A DNA stretch of 64,000 nucleotides from Pseudopyrenochaeta lycopersici. Taxonomy: Eukaryota > Ascomycota > Dothideomycetes > Pleosporales > Pseudopyrenochaetaceae. The translations under genes and the position numbers were made by a program. Positions 22,070-32,591 of this stretch are shown here, in pieces. The notes beneath the pieces were generated by a model that was not told the origin of the DNA, searched no databases, and saw only the letters and a program-made list of their open reading frames with translations. The DNA is taken from assembly GCA_003313425.1 (NCBI GenBank), contig NHZP01000001.1:806001-870000 (forward strand), in the 5' to 3' direction. The stretch's first letter is position 1. Each line of letters starts with the position of its first letter.

Positions 22070-22770
22070 GAACTGTCTGGTATTTCTTAGCAAAGCGTTG
22101 GGTCGGTTCATCCCACAATTGTGTGGTCTTTCCGCGAGTGTGTTGTAGTTCATGAGGGACGGCAAAATTACACATATATAATAGGGTTTGCATTTTGGCG
22201 TTTTGGAAAGTGGCGCATGCGTGCGTTTACATGGAGTTGGGCAACCAGACTGTACGTCGCGCGTGGCGACATTAAATACTGCATATCATATATTATACCA
22301 ATGATATTACTATCAAATCGAACTGAGCAAGATCACAATGCAAGCGTTGAGTTTGGGTGAAGTGAATTTAAAATGATCTTCTACAATTTGGCTTCAGCCT
22401 CATCCCCACATTTCGCCCTGGTACACGACCCAGCGATTCAGTCTCTATCTTGCATCTCGCAGAAACTTGCGCAATCTAACGCAGGAATGGACGAATGTCT
22501 GGAGCGTATTTTCGCGGCTCTCTAAAGCCAAGGTTTGACAGCAATCCTTGGTGCACTGCTCTGAGTCGCTCGATGCCGTTCTGAGTAAAGCGCAAAGACT
22601 GGCGAGCAACATCTGATCCTGCCCCAATTTGCGATTTAATATGAAGTTAACGGTCAGAGGTCTCATGACTCGGTGGGATGGCCGCAAGTGCTCTGGTGTA
22701 TATGTAGCTCAAAGTTTCTCTTGCTGAGAACTTCCCTGGTCGTTTTTGCGTTCATTTTTACAGAATCATC
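22070..22770. other. Intergenic
   Basis: 3' flank of the DIT1-like gene (moderately A/T-rich around 22160-22370) and promoter of the DJ-1-like gene. No motif recognised. Confidence 0.45.
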
Positions 22771-23589
22771 ATGGGCTTCGTGCAGGGGGTATGGGTATGG
22801 CCCTTGGCGTTTCTGCTCGCTCTTTTCTCAAGCAATGTTGCGGCCGGTATGTCAGGCCAATAGGAGAGAGCTTGTCGTGACCAGGAGCAGAGTTTACGCT
22901 TACCTTGAACAGCGGTTAATACCACGGGCACACTGACCTATGGCATCGTCCTATTCCGCATGTTCGACGTCTTGGACGTTCACGGCCCAGTCGAAGTCCT
23001 ACAATTCGTTAGTGCGGCGTACAAGACAAACATTGTTTTCCTCGCCGAGACCATGGACCCAGTTACGACGCGCCCCCAGTCGCCGTCCATGAATCCTCTG
23101 AATTCCTCTGTATACCCGCTTCTGGCACCAACACATACATTTGAGACGGCACCGGATTTGGACGTCCTCATCCTTCCTGGGGGCCCAGGATGGCGCAACC
23201 CAAACCTGAATGCTACACTAGAATATATTCGCAAGACAGCGCCAAAAGTCAAGCACATTATTACAATTTGCACTGGATCTGCCCTGGCTGCCAGAGCGGG
23301 CATCTTGAACGGCAGGAAGGCGACGGCCAACAAGTCTTCATGGCCGACTACAGTTGCGGCTAATCCGAACACGACATGGGTTCCATCTGCACGTTGGGTC
23401 GAAGACTACTCTGCCTCGCCGCCGGTTTGGAGCTCGTCGGGAGTGACGGCCGGCCTCGATCTCATGCTGCATTGGGTTGAGCAAAAGTACAACGCGCAGA
23501 ATGCTACGCAGATTGCAACGTTTATGGAACATGTGCGGATCAGGGACCCGAGCATCGACCCATTTGCGAGGAACGATACTGTGGTCTGA
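22771..23589 (+). CDS. Secreted DJ-1/PfpI-family protein
   Basis: Predicted 250-residue class I glutamine-amidotransferase-like (DJ-1/PfpI) protein. A 66-nt intron (22847-22912, GTATGT...AACAG) joins a signal-peptide exon (MGFVQGVWVWPLAFLLALFSS) to the main exon. Seen motifs: YGIVLFRMFDVLDVHGPVEV at the N-terminus, DVLILPGGPGW, and the nucleophile elbow ITICTGSALAARAGIL with Cys145. The C-terminal part (SSSGVTAGLDLMLHWVE) matches the isonitrile-hydratase-like/AraC-associated branch of the family. Several NxT/S sites fit secretion. Its position beside a possible isocyanide-type cluster is notable, because InhA-type isonitrile hydratases belong to this superfamily, but function is not proven by sequence. 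Confidence 0.82.
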
Positions 23590-24924
23590 GTGAAATGGGT
23601 GCTGTGCTACATCAAGCGATTTATCCAAAGCAACAGAACATCCTACTGCGTCGCCGTTGAGCCAGCCCTTGATGATGACACGGCGTGCATTGAGGGGGCA
23701 CCGGTGACGTTCTGGACAGGAGGAACCCAGTTGTGCTGGGCACGTTCGATGCGTGTAAGCCCGGTGACCTCATGAACAGTCCAACGAGCATCTCCTTGCA
23801 CAGCGTCAGCATCGAAAACGGTTGAGAGGGTACAAATTCAATAGTATCTTCAAATATATCTCTAGTGTACCCGACCTGACGTTGCCTTGAAGAAGGCTGC
23901 ACCCTATGATATATGAACATGTACTTTGTACGAGCGGGCATTGCCAACCCTGCAACAGTTTGCACCCACCACACCAACACGAATGCATCCCTGCCGTGCA
24001 TCTCACCTGTCAGGGCCATGCGGTTGGGACGTCAAAGAAGCAGACTGTGCCTCCCGATCGCAATCTAAACTCATATATGGCACGTTGTCGCAATCTAGGC
24101 TGGCCTGCAAGCGCAGCCCCAACACCTGCACCATAAGCGGCCCGTTCCAAGGCGGCTCGGCGACTTCCCAAGCCTCGCGCAAATCTTCCCGGGCGCGGTG
24201 TTTGGACGCGGTAGGAGCAAAAGGGAACCAACGTTGCTGGACCATCTGCACGCCTGTGGCGCAGAACGTGCGCAAAAGCTCTCTTTGAGCGGGCCGCCTA
24301 AACCCGGTTGGGCAAGGTCGAAGTGCTGGATGGGCAGTCGGACCACTCACTGCGAGGCTGACAACCTGCCTGTTCTGCGATACTTGTGCACCAGAAAGGC
24401 AGCGATAGGCTCTGTCCAGCGCCCGTGGACCGCCAGAACACGGCGTGGTGCGACCGTCACACGCTTGGGGCATGATTGGGGGAGTCTTGGAGTCTGTGGT
24501 ACCCCCGCTAGTGTGCCTACCCGTGGATCTGAGAAGGTTTGCGGCCTATCGCTGGGATGTGTTTGCTTGGGGAAAGCGTCAAAAGGCCAGGCATGCCCAT
24601 GTTGGTTCCATTGAACGTCTTTGTTTCTCTCGTTGTTTCGACGGCTCTTCATTGAGATCCAAAGGTCCTTGCATAGGTGCCCAGCAATTCACCTTCCCAG
24701 CATCAGAGCACTGTCGCCTTGTCACGGCCACGATTTACTCGAGAGCCCTTCGCCGCTGCTTCCCAATCATAACTTGCTCAGAATTTGCTCGTCCCATCTT
24801 CCTTGTGTCTCCAAGATCATTCCCACAGTTCTTGTACACTTGACTCGCCTCCTCCTCTCCTCTCCTCTCCTCTCCCTCCTCACCTTCACTATACTTTTGA
24901 ATCTCCCAGCTTCAAACAGCCACA
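23590..24924. other. 1.3-kb intergenic region upstream of CTR
   Basis: GC-rich around 24100-24600 with many overlapping frames on both strands but no recognisable protein. The last 150 bp carry two copper-response-like motifs and a TCCTC-repeat pyrimidine tract (about 24848-24880), typical of a fungal leader. Confidence 0.45.
24773..24790 (+). promoter_or_regulatory. Paired Mac1-type copper-response motifs upstream of CTR
   Basis: CTTGCTCA (24773-24780) and TTTGCTC (24784-24790) lie in tandem, 135-152 bp before the CTR start. Yeast Mac1 binds TTTGCTC(A/G) and needs two copies in copper-uptake promoters. Only the second copy is a perfect core match. Confidence 0.4.
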
Positions 24925-25900
24925 ATGAATCACGGCAGCATGGTTATGAGTTCGGCAAGCGCGGCTATGTCGGGCATGGCAGCCACTGGAACAGCTATGG
25001 CTCCAATGGCCAGCTCAACAGCATCTGGCGGTATGGGCAGCATGGGCGGCATGAGCATGGGCGGCTCTTGCAAGATTAGCGTAAGTGTTGTCTGCTTGCA
25101 CCAAATCCATGGCTTAAACTAATTCTCGTATTAGATGTTGTGGAACTGGTACACGGTTGATTCCTGTAAGTAATCAGTGTCACTTTCCCTATCTGCCTTC
25201 CGTTTCCTCGCTTCCCGTGACTACATCTTCAGTAGCCTGAGGAGATGTGTCGCGACCCTAAGTACCTTGTTAGCTACTGTTACAATTGCTATTCTGGGCA
25301 CTTCAAACCCAAGCTAGCATGTCATGGTGGCAGCTTCGCTTGTACGACGCTACTCACAACACCATGTCTACAAATGCTTGGTTGAATTTACAGTCACTTA
25401 CGAGATTAGGCTTCATCGCTCGCTCATGGCGCATAACTTCCAAGGCTATGTTTGCCGGCAGCTGTATTGGCGTAATCCTGCTTGTCATCCTCCTCGAATT
25501 CCTTCGCCGCGCTGGCAAGGAGTACGATCGCTATATCGTCGCACAACACACCAGATCGCTCGCTCCGGTTGCTGCTGCTGCTGCCACCTCATCCGCGTCT
25601 TCCGATAATGGTAACTCCAAAGTGCCTGCCTCCAGCTCGGCTGCCGCCTGTGCTCCCATCATTCCCTCGCAGTTCCGACCCAGCATCCTCCAGCAAGCTG
25701 TCCGTGCTCTGCTCCACATGCTCCAGTTCGCGGTCGCGTACTTCGTCATGCTGCTCGCCATGTACTACAATGGATACATCATCATCTGCATTTTCATCGG
25801 CGCATATCTTGGATACTTCATCTTTGGCTGGGAGAGCTTTAATATAGGCCAGGGTGGCAAGGATCGCTTGCAGGAAAACGTGACTGTCTGCTGTGGTTGA
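24925..25900 (+). CDS. CTR-family copper transporter
   Basis: Predicted 225-residue copper importer of the Ctr3-like fungal group. The N-terminus is rich in Met, Gly and Ser (copper-binding Met clusters, GMGSMGGMSMGG). Three membrane helices: one at about residues 75-95, then after a Ser/Ala-rich cytosolic loop, two near the end. Helix 2 carries MLLAM (the MxxxM copper gate) and helix 3 GAYLGYFIFG (GxxxG packing). Exons are 24925-25080, 25135-25165 and 25410-25900. The 54-nt first intron starts GTAAGT; the second is long for this genome (244 nt, GTAAGT...ATTAG). Splicing creates MLWNWYTVDSCFIARSW, a strong match to the family. Convergent with a metallothionein gene 0.5 kb downstream. Confidence 0.9.
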
Positions 25901-26399
25901 GGTACAGTGCCAGTGGCCCATGTGGAATTGCTCTTGATGGTCCAGATGCAAGTGGGAAGGATACAGTGTCTCCGATGAAAAAGAAAATTGGGGATACTTT
26001 GCGAAGTTTGCGATTGGGGCAGGACGATGCAAATACCCTTTTAGTGTTAATAATGAATCACACAACTCTTCACTGGTCTTACTTCGAACCGAGTATTTCC
26101 ATTACTTTCCAAGCTAACCTAGCGACGAGAAGACGGTACGCATCATTTCACATGTTATTGCTTGAGAACGGCGCCAGTGTTCTGGAATGATTGATTGAAT
26201 TATCAAATGCAGGCCAACTCCCCTCGCCCCTGGATCACCGTCCGTAGCTATCACCCGTAGAACTCATTCTCGCAGAAAACTCCATCTCAGTCATCAAGTC
26301 ATCTAAGCAGCATCAGTATCAAGGCCATCAGAACTGACGAGGCAGTGGCGCTCACCATGCGCACGGCGTCAAGCACATCCACAAGTGTGTGAAGCAGAT
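25901..26399. other. Intergenic between convergent CTR and metallothionein genes
   Basis: Shared 3' flanks. No conserved frame seen. Confidence 0.5.
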
Positions 26400-26532
26400 T
26401 TATTTGCCCTACGAGACGATCAGTACAAGCGCAGAGTCAAGAAGGGCCGAAACAACGTACGGGGCAGCCATCGCAGCCGCAGTTGTCGCCGCAGTTGCAG
26501 GCGCCGGCAGCACAGCCACAGTTACCCTTCAT
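26400..26532 (-). CDS. 26-residue copper metallothionein, intron-split
   Basis: Tiny Cys-rich copper-binding protein that buffers cytosolic copper. Seven Cys at positions 5, 7, 12, 14, 18, 20 and 23 give C-x-C-x4-C-x-C-x3-C-x-C-x2-C, the same spacing as the Neurospora crassa copper metallothionein, which is also about 26 residues. A 52-nt intron (26409-26460, GTACGT...CGTAG) splits the gene after codon 24; the second exon encodes only Gly-Lys and the stop. Without splicing the frame runs to 26437 and adds VRCFGPS. A TATA-like element (catataag on the minus strand, near 26650) lies about 118 bp upstream, and a 13-bp inverted repeat further upstream. Too short for usual gene finders. Confidence 0.85.
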
Positions 26533-29251
26533 GATGATGGTGGTGTTGGTTGGTTTGGGTTGAAGTTGGTTGAAGGTGTTTGTTATCGTGGATGAGTAGA
26601 TGATCGAGTGAGCTAGTGTGATGGAGAGAAGGGGAAAGGAAGGCGTTCTTATATGCCGGTCTCCGCCGTCCGTTCTGCGCGACTTGTGCGGAGGGCCCGT
26701 CAGCGGTGGCAACCGCACAAGTCGCTCAGCGAATTCGCAGTGGGGCGCCAAACGAGATCCCACACTGGGAGTAGCATGATCGACTGATATGACAGCAGCC
26801 TGTGACTTGACTGGCTCCCTTTCTTCAGCATTCCCCCGTTTGCATTCTACGCTTAGTCAAGTCCCGGTGCCTCATTGGCCCGGGTGCTATCAGACAGTTT
26901 TGTGCCTGTTGGACAGAGTGGGGAAATGCGAGACTTGTGCGGTCGACTACTCGGTTCTAGCTTGCTTTCTGGAAAAGCTCGTGACTCGGCCGTATTGGGG
27001 CGTTGTGTGGAAAAAGTGGGTTGAGTGTTTTGTGCGGGTGGTCGCCAAGTTGAGCGATAGCTCCGGAACCATGGTCCAAGGGATCGTGGAAGACTTGTCC
27101 TCCGTCATTAGCGGCTATCTCCGCGCCCTGGAAAGTGCGGAGAAAGGGTTTGTTTCGGCCCTTGGAAAAAATACTTTTTTGGGCGGGGGAGAGGAGAGTG
27201 GCCGTGAAACACTGGGCTGTGTTGGAATTCTGGTAGCCTAGGTGCTGTGATGAAACACCGGAACGAGGACTTAGATCTAATTGCAACTAGATGAACTCGT
27301 AAAGAGATCCCCCTAAAATGGTTGTCTTGTTTTACCTCGGCCAGTTCAGTGGTGGATATAGCCGCCATCTGCTCTTCGATCGCACCATAAAGTCATTGAT
27401 GTATACCAATCTTCATATCCGATCTTTGTACACCAGGCCACCGTTTGCGTTGGTCACGAAGCTGAGACGAACCCTTTTCGCCAGATTGTTCACAGGACAA
27501 TCAAAGAACACGCAGCCTTCTGGCAAACGCTTTGGGAAAACACCGTTGGGAAAATACCTTGAATTGCAAAGTTTCGAGATTAGAATTCCTGAAAGTTTCC
27601 TCGCCATCGGATGTAGACAGAGACAAGGATTACAAGAATTGAGCAACGGAGCCACATTCCCTCGAGCACGGAGCCTCGGACTCGCATACATCCGTGAGTG
27701 TCAAGTTACTCTCGATTCACACCCATTCGCAGAAGCTGGAAGTTTGCCGGGAGAACAAGGTTTGACCAGGGTAAATTTTCTTAGTCATTCTGAATTGTCA
27801 CGTATTGACCCTACTTGCTAAATTCTGGCGACGACATAATTTGATGCGTTCTCTTTTAAATTTCTAGAAGACATTTCCTGCACTAATACATGTATACATT
27901 GCCGCCGATGTTGTGACGAAGTACTTTTTCGGTCTGGTCTAATCAGACTTGTAGCCTCAGTTTTGAATCAGATACTCGAACAGCCTACCTTGAGACCATT
28001 GTCTAGTAAGGAATTAAGGGAATCGCGATTTTTAAACCTAACCTATCGGATCAAACCACTCTTTCCAAAGTTTTTACATGAAAGCCTAGCATGGTAAACT
28101 CGTCGAGATATATCCGAGGGAAGAAATTCCACTGCGGAAGAGTGCAAAATAACATCAAGACGAATCCAAAGGATCAAAGTACACTCTCAAAGGACGACCA
28201 AATCTCATCTCTCCATCTATACTTCGGCCTTCCATTTTACACCGTGACAACGACGTCGTCCCACATCGACTTCGAGCGACAACGCCGTCAAAGTGCTAGA
28301 CAAGTCGAATCTCCTTTCTCCATTTCTCCAAGACAACATGGCATTACGAGGATGATGTTTAAAATTCATAACGTAATATGCGCAAGGCGAGAAGATCGCC
28401 ATAGAATAGTATCTTTTCAGACGGAAGATTTCGTAGACACAGCCTGGGGCCACAGGTCATGCATTTCATGCATCATTCTGCCTTAGGAGCCATGTTACAT
28501 CCAAGTAGCAAGGGAAGGAAATACTTCGCCAATTGGCTACTAGCGTCGTCATATCAGAATACTCACGCATAGCATGAGATCGGTTGCGGATGCCGCTTTC
28601 CTTTAGTCAAAGAGAGCTCCTCGAATCCCGGAGAAAGCGCCTTCCTAGAATGTCCGTAGTGCATGATTGGCTAATTATCCATTCGACTTCCTAGGCAACA
28701 TCCTTCGCTATGTTTTGTTTTTGAAAATAGGCCAAGCCTGCCGCTGAGCGATTGTTTACATTCTTCCAGCGTATAGGATGCACGCAGCTGATTTATCGAA
28801 TTGATTCCAGTCTGATGTTGCCCAGAGGCAGTCAGAAGGAATGGTCGCGGAAGTGCTTTTTTTGGTCTTCCTTGAGGCCACGGAGATACTGAGTGGTGAA
28901 CGTCAGTGTGCTTCTTGGGAGAAGATAACTATTTAAGACTCAATAAGAACAAGGAAGACCGTGGACTAGAGCGTGTGTGAATAGGAAAGTAGTGCCGGAC
29001 GAGGGTTACGTAACGACTGAGAAGGGTGGGGTGGCTACAGTGTCCTGTTTGCGCATCTGACCTAAGCCACTTGGCTGGGGTGGGAGGAAAGGATAAATGG
29101 ACACGGATATGCGGCTGACAGTGGGAGCGTAAATGCCTTCAATTTTGTAGTATTGCCAGGCCTTGAGGCACCGTCATTCTGTGGAGTTGTAAGTTAATGA
29201 TTCAGCAACAGATGACCATGTTCAAGATCCTTTTACAGGCGGCGGTGGCAC
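26533..29251. other. 2.7-kb region without a supported gene
   Basis: The first 300 bp are the metallothionein promoter with the inverted repeat. Plus-strand frames at 26789-27241 (150 codons), 27318-27821 (167 codons) and 28091-28486 lack domains, signal peptides or coherent splice continuation. No transposon ends were recognised. Confidence 0.4.
26679..26725. repeat. 13-bp perfect inverted repeat in the metallothionein promoter
   Basis: GCGACTTGTGCGG at 26679-26691 and its exact reverse complement CCGCACAAGTCGC at 26713-26725, with a 21-bp spacer. It lies about 150-190 bp upstream of the metallothionein start, just beyond the TATA-like element. An 11-base copy (GACTTGTGCGG) recurs at 26932-26942. 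Likely a binding site for a dimeric regulator, possibly metal-responsive; this is inferred. Confidence 0.55.
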
Positions 29252-30218
29252 TCATTGCTTTCCCTCGTAATCCCTCATCCAGATCTCTTTGAAGTTCGCC
29301 TTATCCACCGCAAATTCCTCAAGGAAGTCTCGCTCCAGGTCATGCGTCCGCCGCCCCAACAGCACCAAGCTGTGTAGCGGCTTGCCCAAGTCAGCGTCGC
29401 AAAGCTGCGCCAGCGTGCCCGCAACAATCTTTTCATCCTCTGCGCCTACCCTCGCAACACCTACGGCGAGACTATCTCTTGTATACACACCCTCCTGCTT
29501 AACATCCTCTTCAATTTCTAGCATCTGCTGCGCACACTGTGCAACTGTCATGTACCGCGGCGGCTCGTAGATTTTGCGCCCCCGCGCCATATTCTCCAGG
29601 CTTTGCTCTTTGACCTTGATGTCGAGAAGGACGAGCGTGTGCAAGCCGATGGAGACATTCTCTTTGATGCGGTCGTAGAATGAAGCAGGCTTCCAGTTGT
29701 CTAAAAAGAAGACCATAGACACTGTCTGTCCGAAGTTGTACAGTTGCAGTCCGGTCGTGCCAATTGAGGTCAGGATACTGGCGTTGGGAACGGAGCGGGT
29801 GGGGATGGAGAGTTCGCGAGCGCGGAGGACAAGGTCGGTGTGTGTTGTCGCTCTAGGGGATTGTTAGAGAACATTGGAAGGCAGATAGGAGTGTGCGTAC
29901 CCAAATGGATCGCCCACAACGAGGAATGCGACATCGACCTTGTCGGCGTCTTTGAGAATGTCGTCGCTCGACGATTCGACCATTTCACGGTCTGCTATGA
30001 TGACGGATCGGCCATAGAAGGCTTCCTACTATCGTGACAATTAGCATCCTCTATCATTTTATAGTGTCTGTATCTCTACTCACAAGCACATCCTTCTCCA
30101 CCAGAAGAACCGCCGTGTATGCCTCGAGATATACGCGCTCTGCCTTCTTTACAATCTCCAGTCCTTTGACCGTGATATCTTTCTCATCCGCAAGACCGAG
30201 ACCCACGAGGTACAGCAT
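29252..30218 (-). CDS. DPH5: Diphthine methyl ester synthase
   Basis: Predicted 286-residue SAM-dependent methyltransferase that methylates the modified His of elongation factor 2 in diphthamide synthesis. Three exons: 30084-30218, 29901-30025 and 29253-29852 region ending at 29252. The N-terminus [16 protein letters not shown], then [31 protein letters not shown] and [15 protein letters not shown] are classic DPH5 blocks. Introns: 30026-30083 (GTGAGT) and 29853-29900 (GTACGC...CCTAG). The first intron ends in a tandem TAGTAG: using the first AG would insert a stop, so the second must be used. Length matches the family. Divergent from SPT3. Confidence 0.93.
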
Positions 30219-30497
30219 ATTTGCCGTGTTTTGCGCGTGATCAGCGTCGTTCTAATGTCGTGGTGGGGAAGTCGCGAAATTCTGATAATTTTGGCGGGGC
30301 TGTTCGGTAGGGCTGAGCCAAGCGTCTCAGCCAGGCATCGTCTGAAGTCGCGCTAGTGAGCTGCCAGCCACGGCGTATCATTCACGTTCACGCGCATCTC
30401 CAGCAGATTCTCTATTCTTCAACCGCAAATACAGTAGGAATACCGCACTGGACACTTTCACCGAGTTGAAGAGGTGTTGTTGTAAGAGTAGGACACC
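30219..30497. promoter_or_regulatory. Divergent promoter of DPH5 and SPT3
   Basis: 279 bp between start codons; no specific site recognised. Confidence 0.4.
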
Positions 30498-32125
30498 ATG
30501 ACGGACAAAGACAAGATGGCCAAATACCGGACAGAGATCCAGCAGGTCAGTTATTCTCAATTACTCTCACGCTCAAACACTTTCTTCTCATTCTCTCTGC
30601 TTTACTCGATTCAATGGTCCCGAAGGAAGGGATATCACTTTATGGGATTCCCGTATGTCTGTACTCCCGTCCTGCCACGGCCCGATCCCAGGGTCATTTC
30701 CTGTTCTGGGTGCCGGTTGTGCATTTCAGCGCTTCAGCATGCAATCAGTCAATTTCGATGATTCTTATGGTTTCTCAAATTCTTGAGCCTCGCTATTTGC
30801 TTCTTGCACCTGCGACATGTACGAGTGATTCTCCTATCCTCAGCGGTCGGATTCTGCCCTGCCTCTCACAGGGTCTAAGAACTCTCAATCACCTCCATCT
30901 CATCCTTTCTCTACACGAAATCTTTGCGACCGAGCTTGTATGACAAAGCTTTCCCCGAATGCCCAATGCTCGATTTGTTTCACTTGTTTGACAACTCTAC
31001 CACTACACTTCTTCCAAATTTGATTACCGTCCACTGTCCTTCAAGCATGGCGTTCTCAACAGCATTGTCACCGCCTCGCTCCCGCTCTCCATCGGCAGAA
31101 CAACTACCAGCGTTTGACGTTGGGCTTTCACTTACAATTCCACAGATGATGTTCGTGTCCGGTGAAACAGGCGAGCCATCACCGGAAACCACAACCCTCA
31201 TCGAATCCATCGTACAAGATCAGGTCCAGCATATGCTCCGCGAGTGCACAGCCCTAGCCACTCGTCGAGGTAGTAAATCTATATCCACGGATGACCTCTT
31301 CATGCTTATTCGGCACGACCGCGCCAAGATCTCCCGATTACGGCATTTCTTGCAATGGAAAGATGTACGCCGCTCTGTCAAGGACTCCGATGACAAAGGC
31401 GGCGACGCAGGCGCCGATGTAGGTGCCGGTGATGCAGACATTGCAGCCGGCGTTGTAGGCGCAGGTTCTGGTCCATCGGGTGGCCCTGACGCTGGCAAGA
31501 AAGCAAAACGCGCAAAAGTTGACCTCGTCTGGGACGTGCACTCTTTCTTCTCTGAATTCCCACCTCTGAAAGACGATGTTGAAGATGAAGAAGAAGAGGA
31601 GATGAACTATGCAACCCTACAAAGACTCAAAAACGCAGATGAACGCACCAAGAACATGACGCGTGAGGAATACGTCCACTGGTCCGACTGCCGCCAAGCC
31701 TCATTCACCTACCGCAAGGGCAAGCGCTTCAAAGAATGGGCAGGCTTCGGGCTCATCACCGACTCCAAGCCCTCAGACGACATCATCGACATCCTCGGCT
31801 TCCTGACCTTTGAGATTGTGCAGACGCTCACGGAAGAGGCCCTCAAGGTCAAAGATGCAGAGGACCTGTACAAGAAGAACCATGGAGGGGAGCAGAATGT
31901 ACTCAAGCGAAAGAGGGAGAGGGGCCTCTTTGACCTGCCAGAGGAAGCGAGAGAGCCGGTGCAGCCATCCCATGTACAGGAGGGTTATCGCAGGTTGCAG
32001 AGGGGAGGAAACAAACAGAGGGCCATGCTGAATTTCACGAGGAATGTGCATAGGGCTGCTCTGAAGTTGGTGAGTAAAATAATGTCGACAAATAAAGGAG
32101 TGCGCGCTGACAAAAATAGATCTAA
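30498..32125 (+). CDS. SPT3: SAGA complex subunit Spt3
   Basis: Predicted 325-residue histone-fold transcription factor of the SAGA coactivator, which contacts TBP. Exon 1 (30498-30545) encodes [16 protein letters not shown] and joins exon 2 at [17 protein letters not shown], the invariant Spt3 N-terminus. The N-terminal histone fold (about residues 10-100) includes [19 protein letters not shown] Gly/Ala-rich linker follows, then the conserved second half ([26 protein letters not shown]). The first intron is unusually long (30546-31145, 600 nt, GTCAGT...CACAG). A last 50-nt intron (32070-32119) leaves only ATC-TAA in exon 3. The frame opens in the long intron from 30924, so a different N-terminus could be made from an internal promoter; the spliced form fits the family. 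Confidence 0.92.
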
Positions 32126-32591
32126 GCTTGAGTGTGGTCGCTTGGGGAGTTGACAATGGCGCTTACGGTTTTTCGATACCCATGGGTAGTTGGCATGCAG
32201 CGGGTTTGGCGCTTTTGTCTTTCGACATTTTACCTAGTCAGTGATCATCAATGGCGCTGCATATTTCTACCATTTTGACCGACAAGGAGTATTTGGGTTA
32301 TATCATCACTCATGAGATAGTTTTCAATAGACAAGTATGAAATCAGACCAACTCCAAGATTGACCACTCATTTCTGCTGTATCGAAGCATTCCATGTCGT
32401 ATTTTTGTAGACATTCATACATCGAAATGTTCAGAGGGTAGGCACCCTAATCGGTCGAGTATGCATGGAGTGAAGAGTCTTTCACAGACGTACATGAAAC
32501 ATGACCGCATATGCCCAGATAGAAAGGAGATTGACGCCCTCCTTTAACCTTGAAAAGACCCACGCCAGACGTTCGTCATGCCATCCGTTCT
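32126..32591. other. Intergenic between convergent SPT3 and eL19 genes
   Basis: 3' flanks; only short frames with no support. Confidence 0.5.

Noticed and set aside
24003..24473. 156-codon minus-strand frame in GC-rich DNA
   Set aside because: Five overlapping frames on both strands here reflect high GC and few stops, not coding.
24848..24880. TCCTC tandem tract as a microsatellite of interest
   Set aside because: Short pyrimidine runs are usual in fungal leaders and the tract is imperfect.
26789..27241. 150-codon plus-strand frame next to the metallothionein
   Set aside because: No domain or signal, and it overlaps a minus frame of similar length; a homolog search would be decisive.
27318..27821. 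167-codon plus-strand frame
   Set aside because: Composition looks random and no splice continuation or motif was found.
30924..31145. Upstream extension of the SPT3 main exon as its true N-terminus
   Set aside because: The spliced exon at 30498 gives the conserved Spt3 beginning, so the extension is treated as intron.
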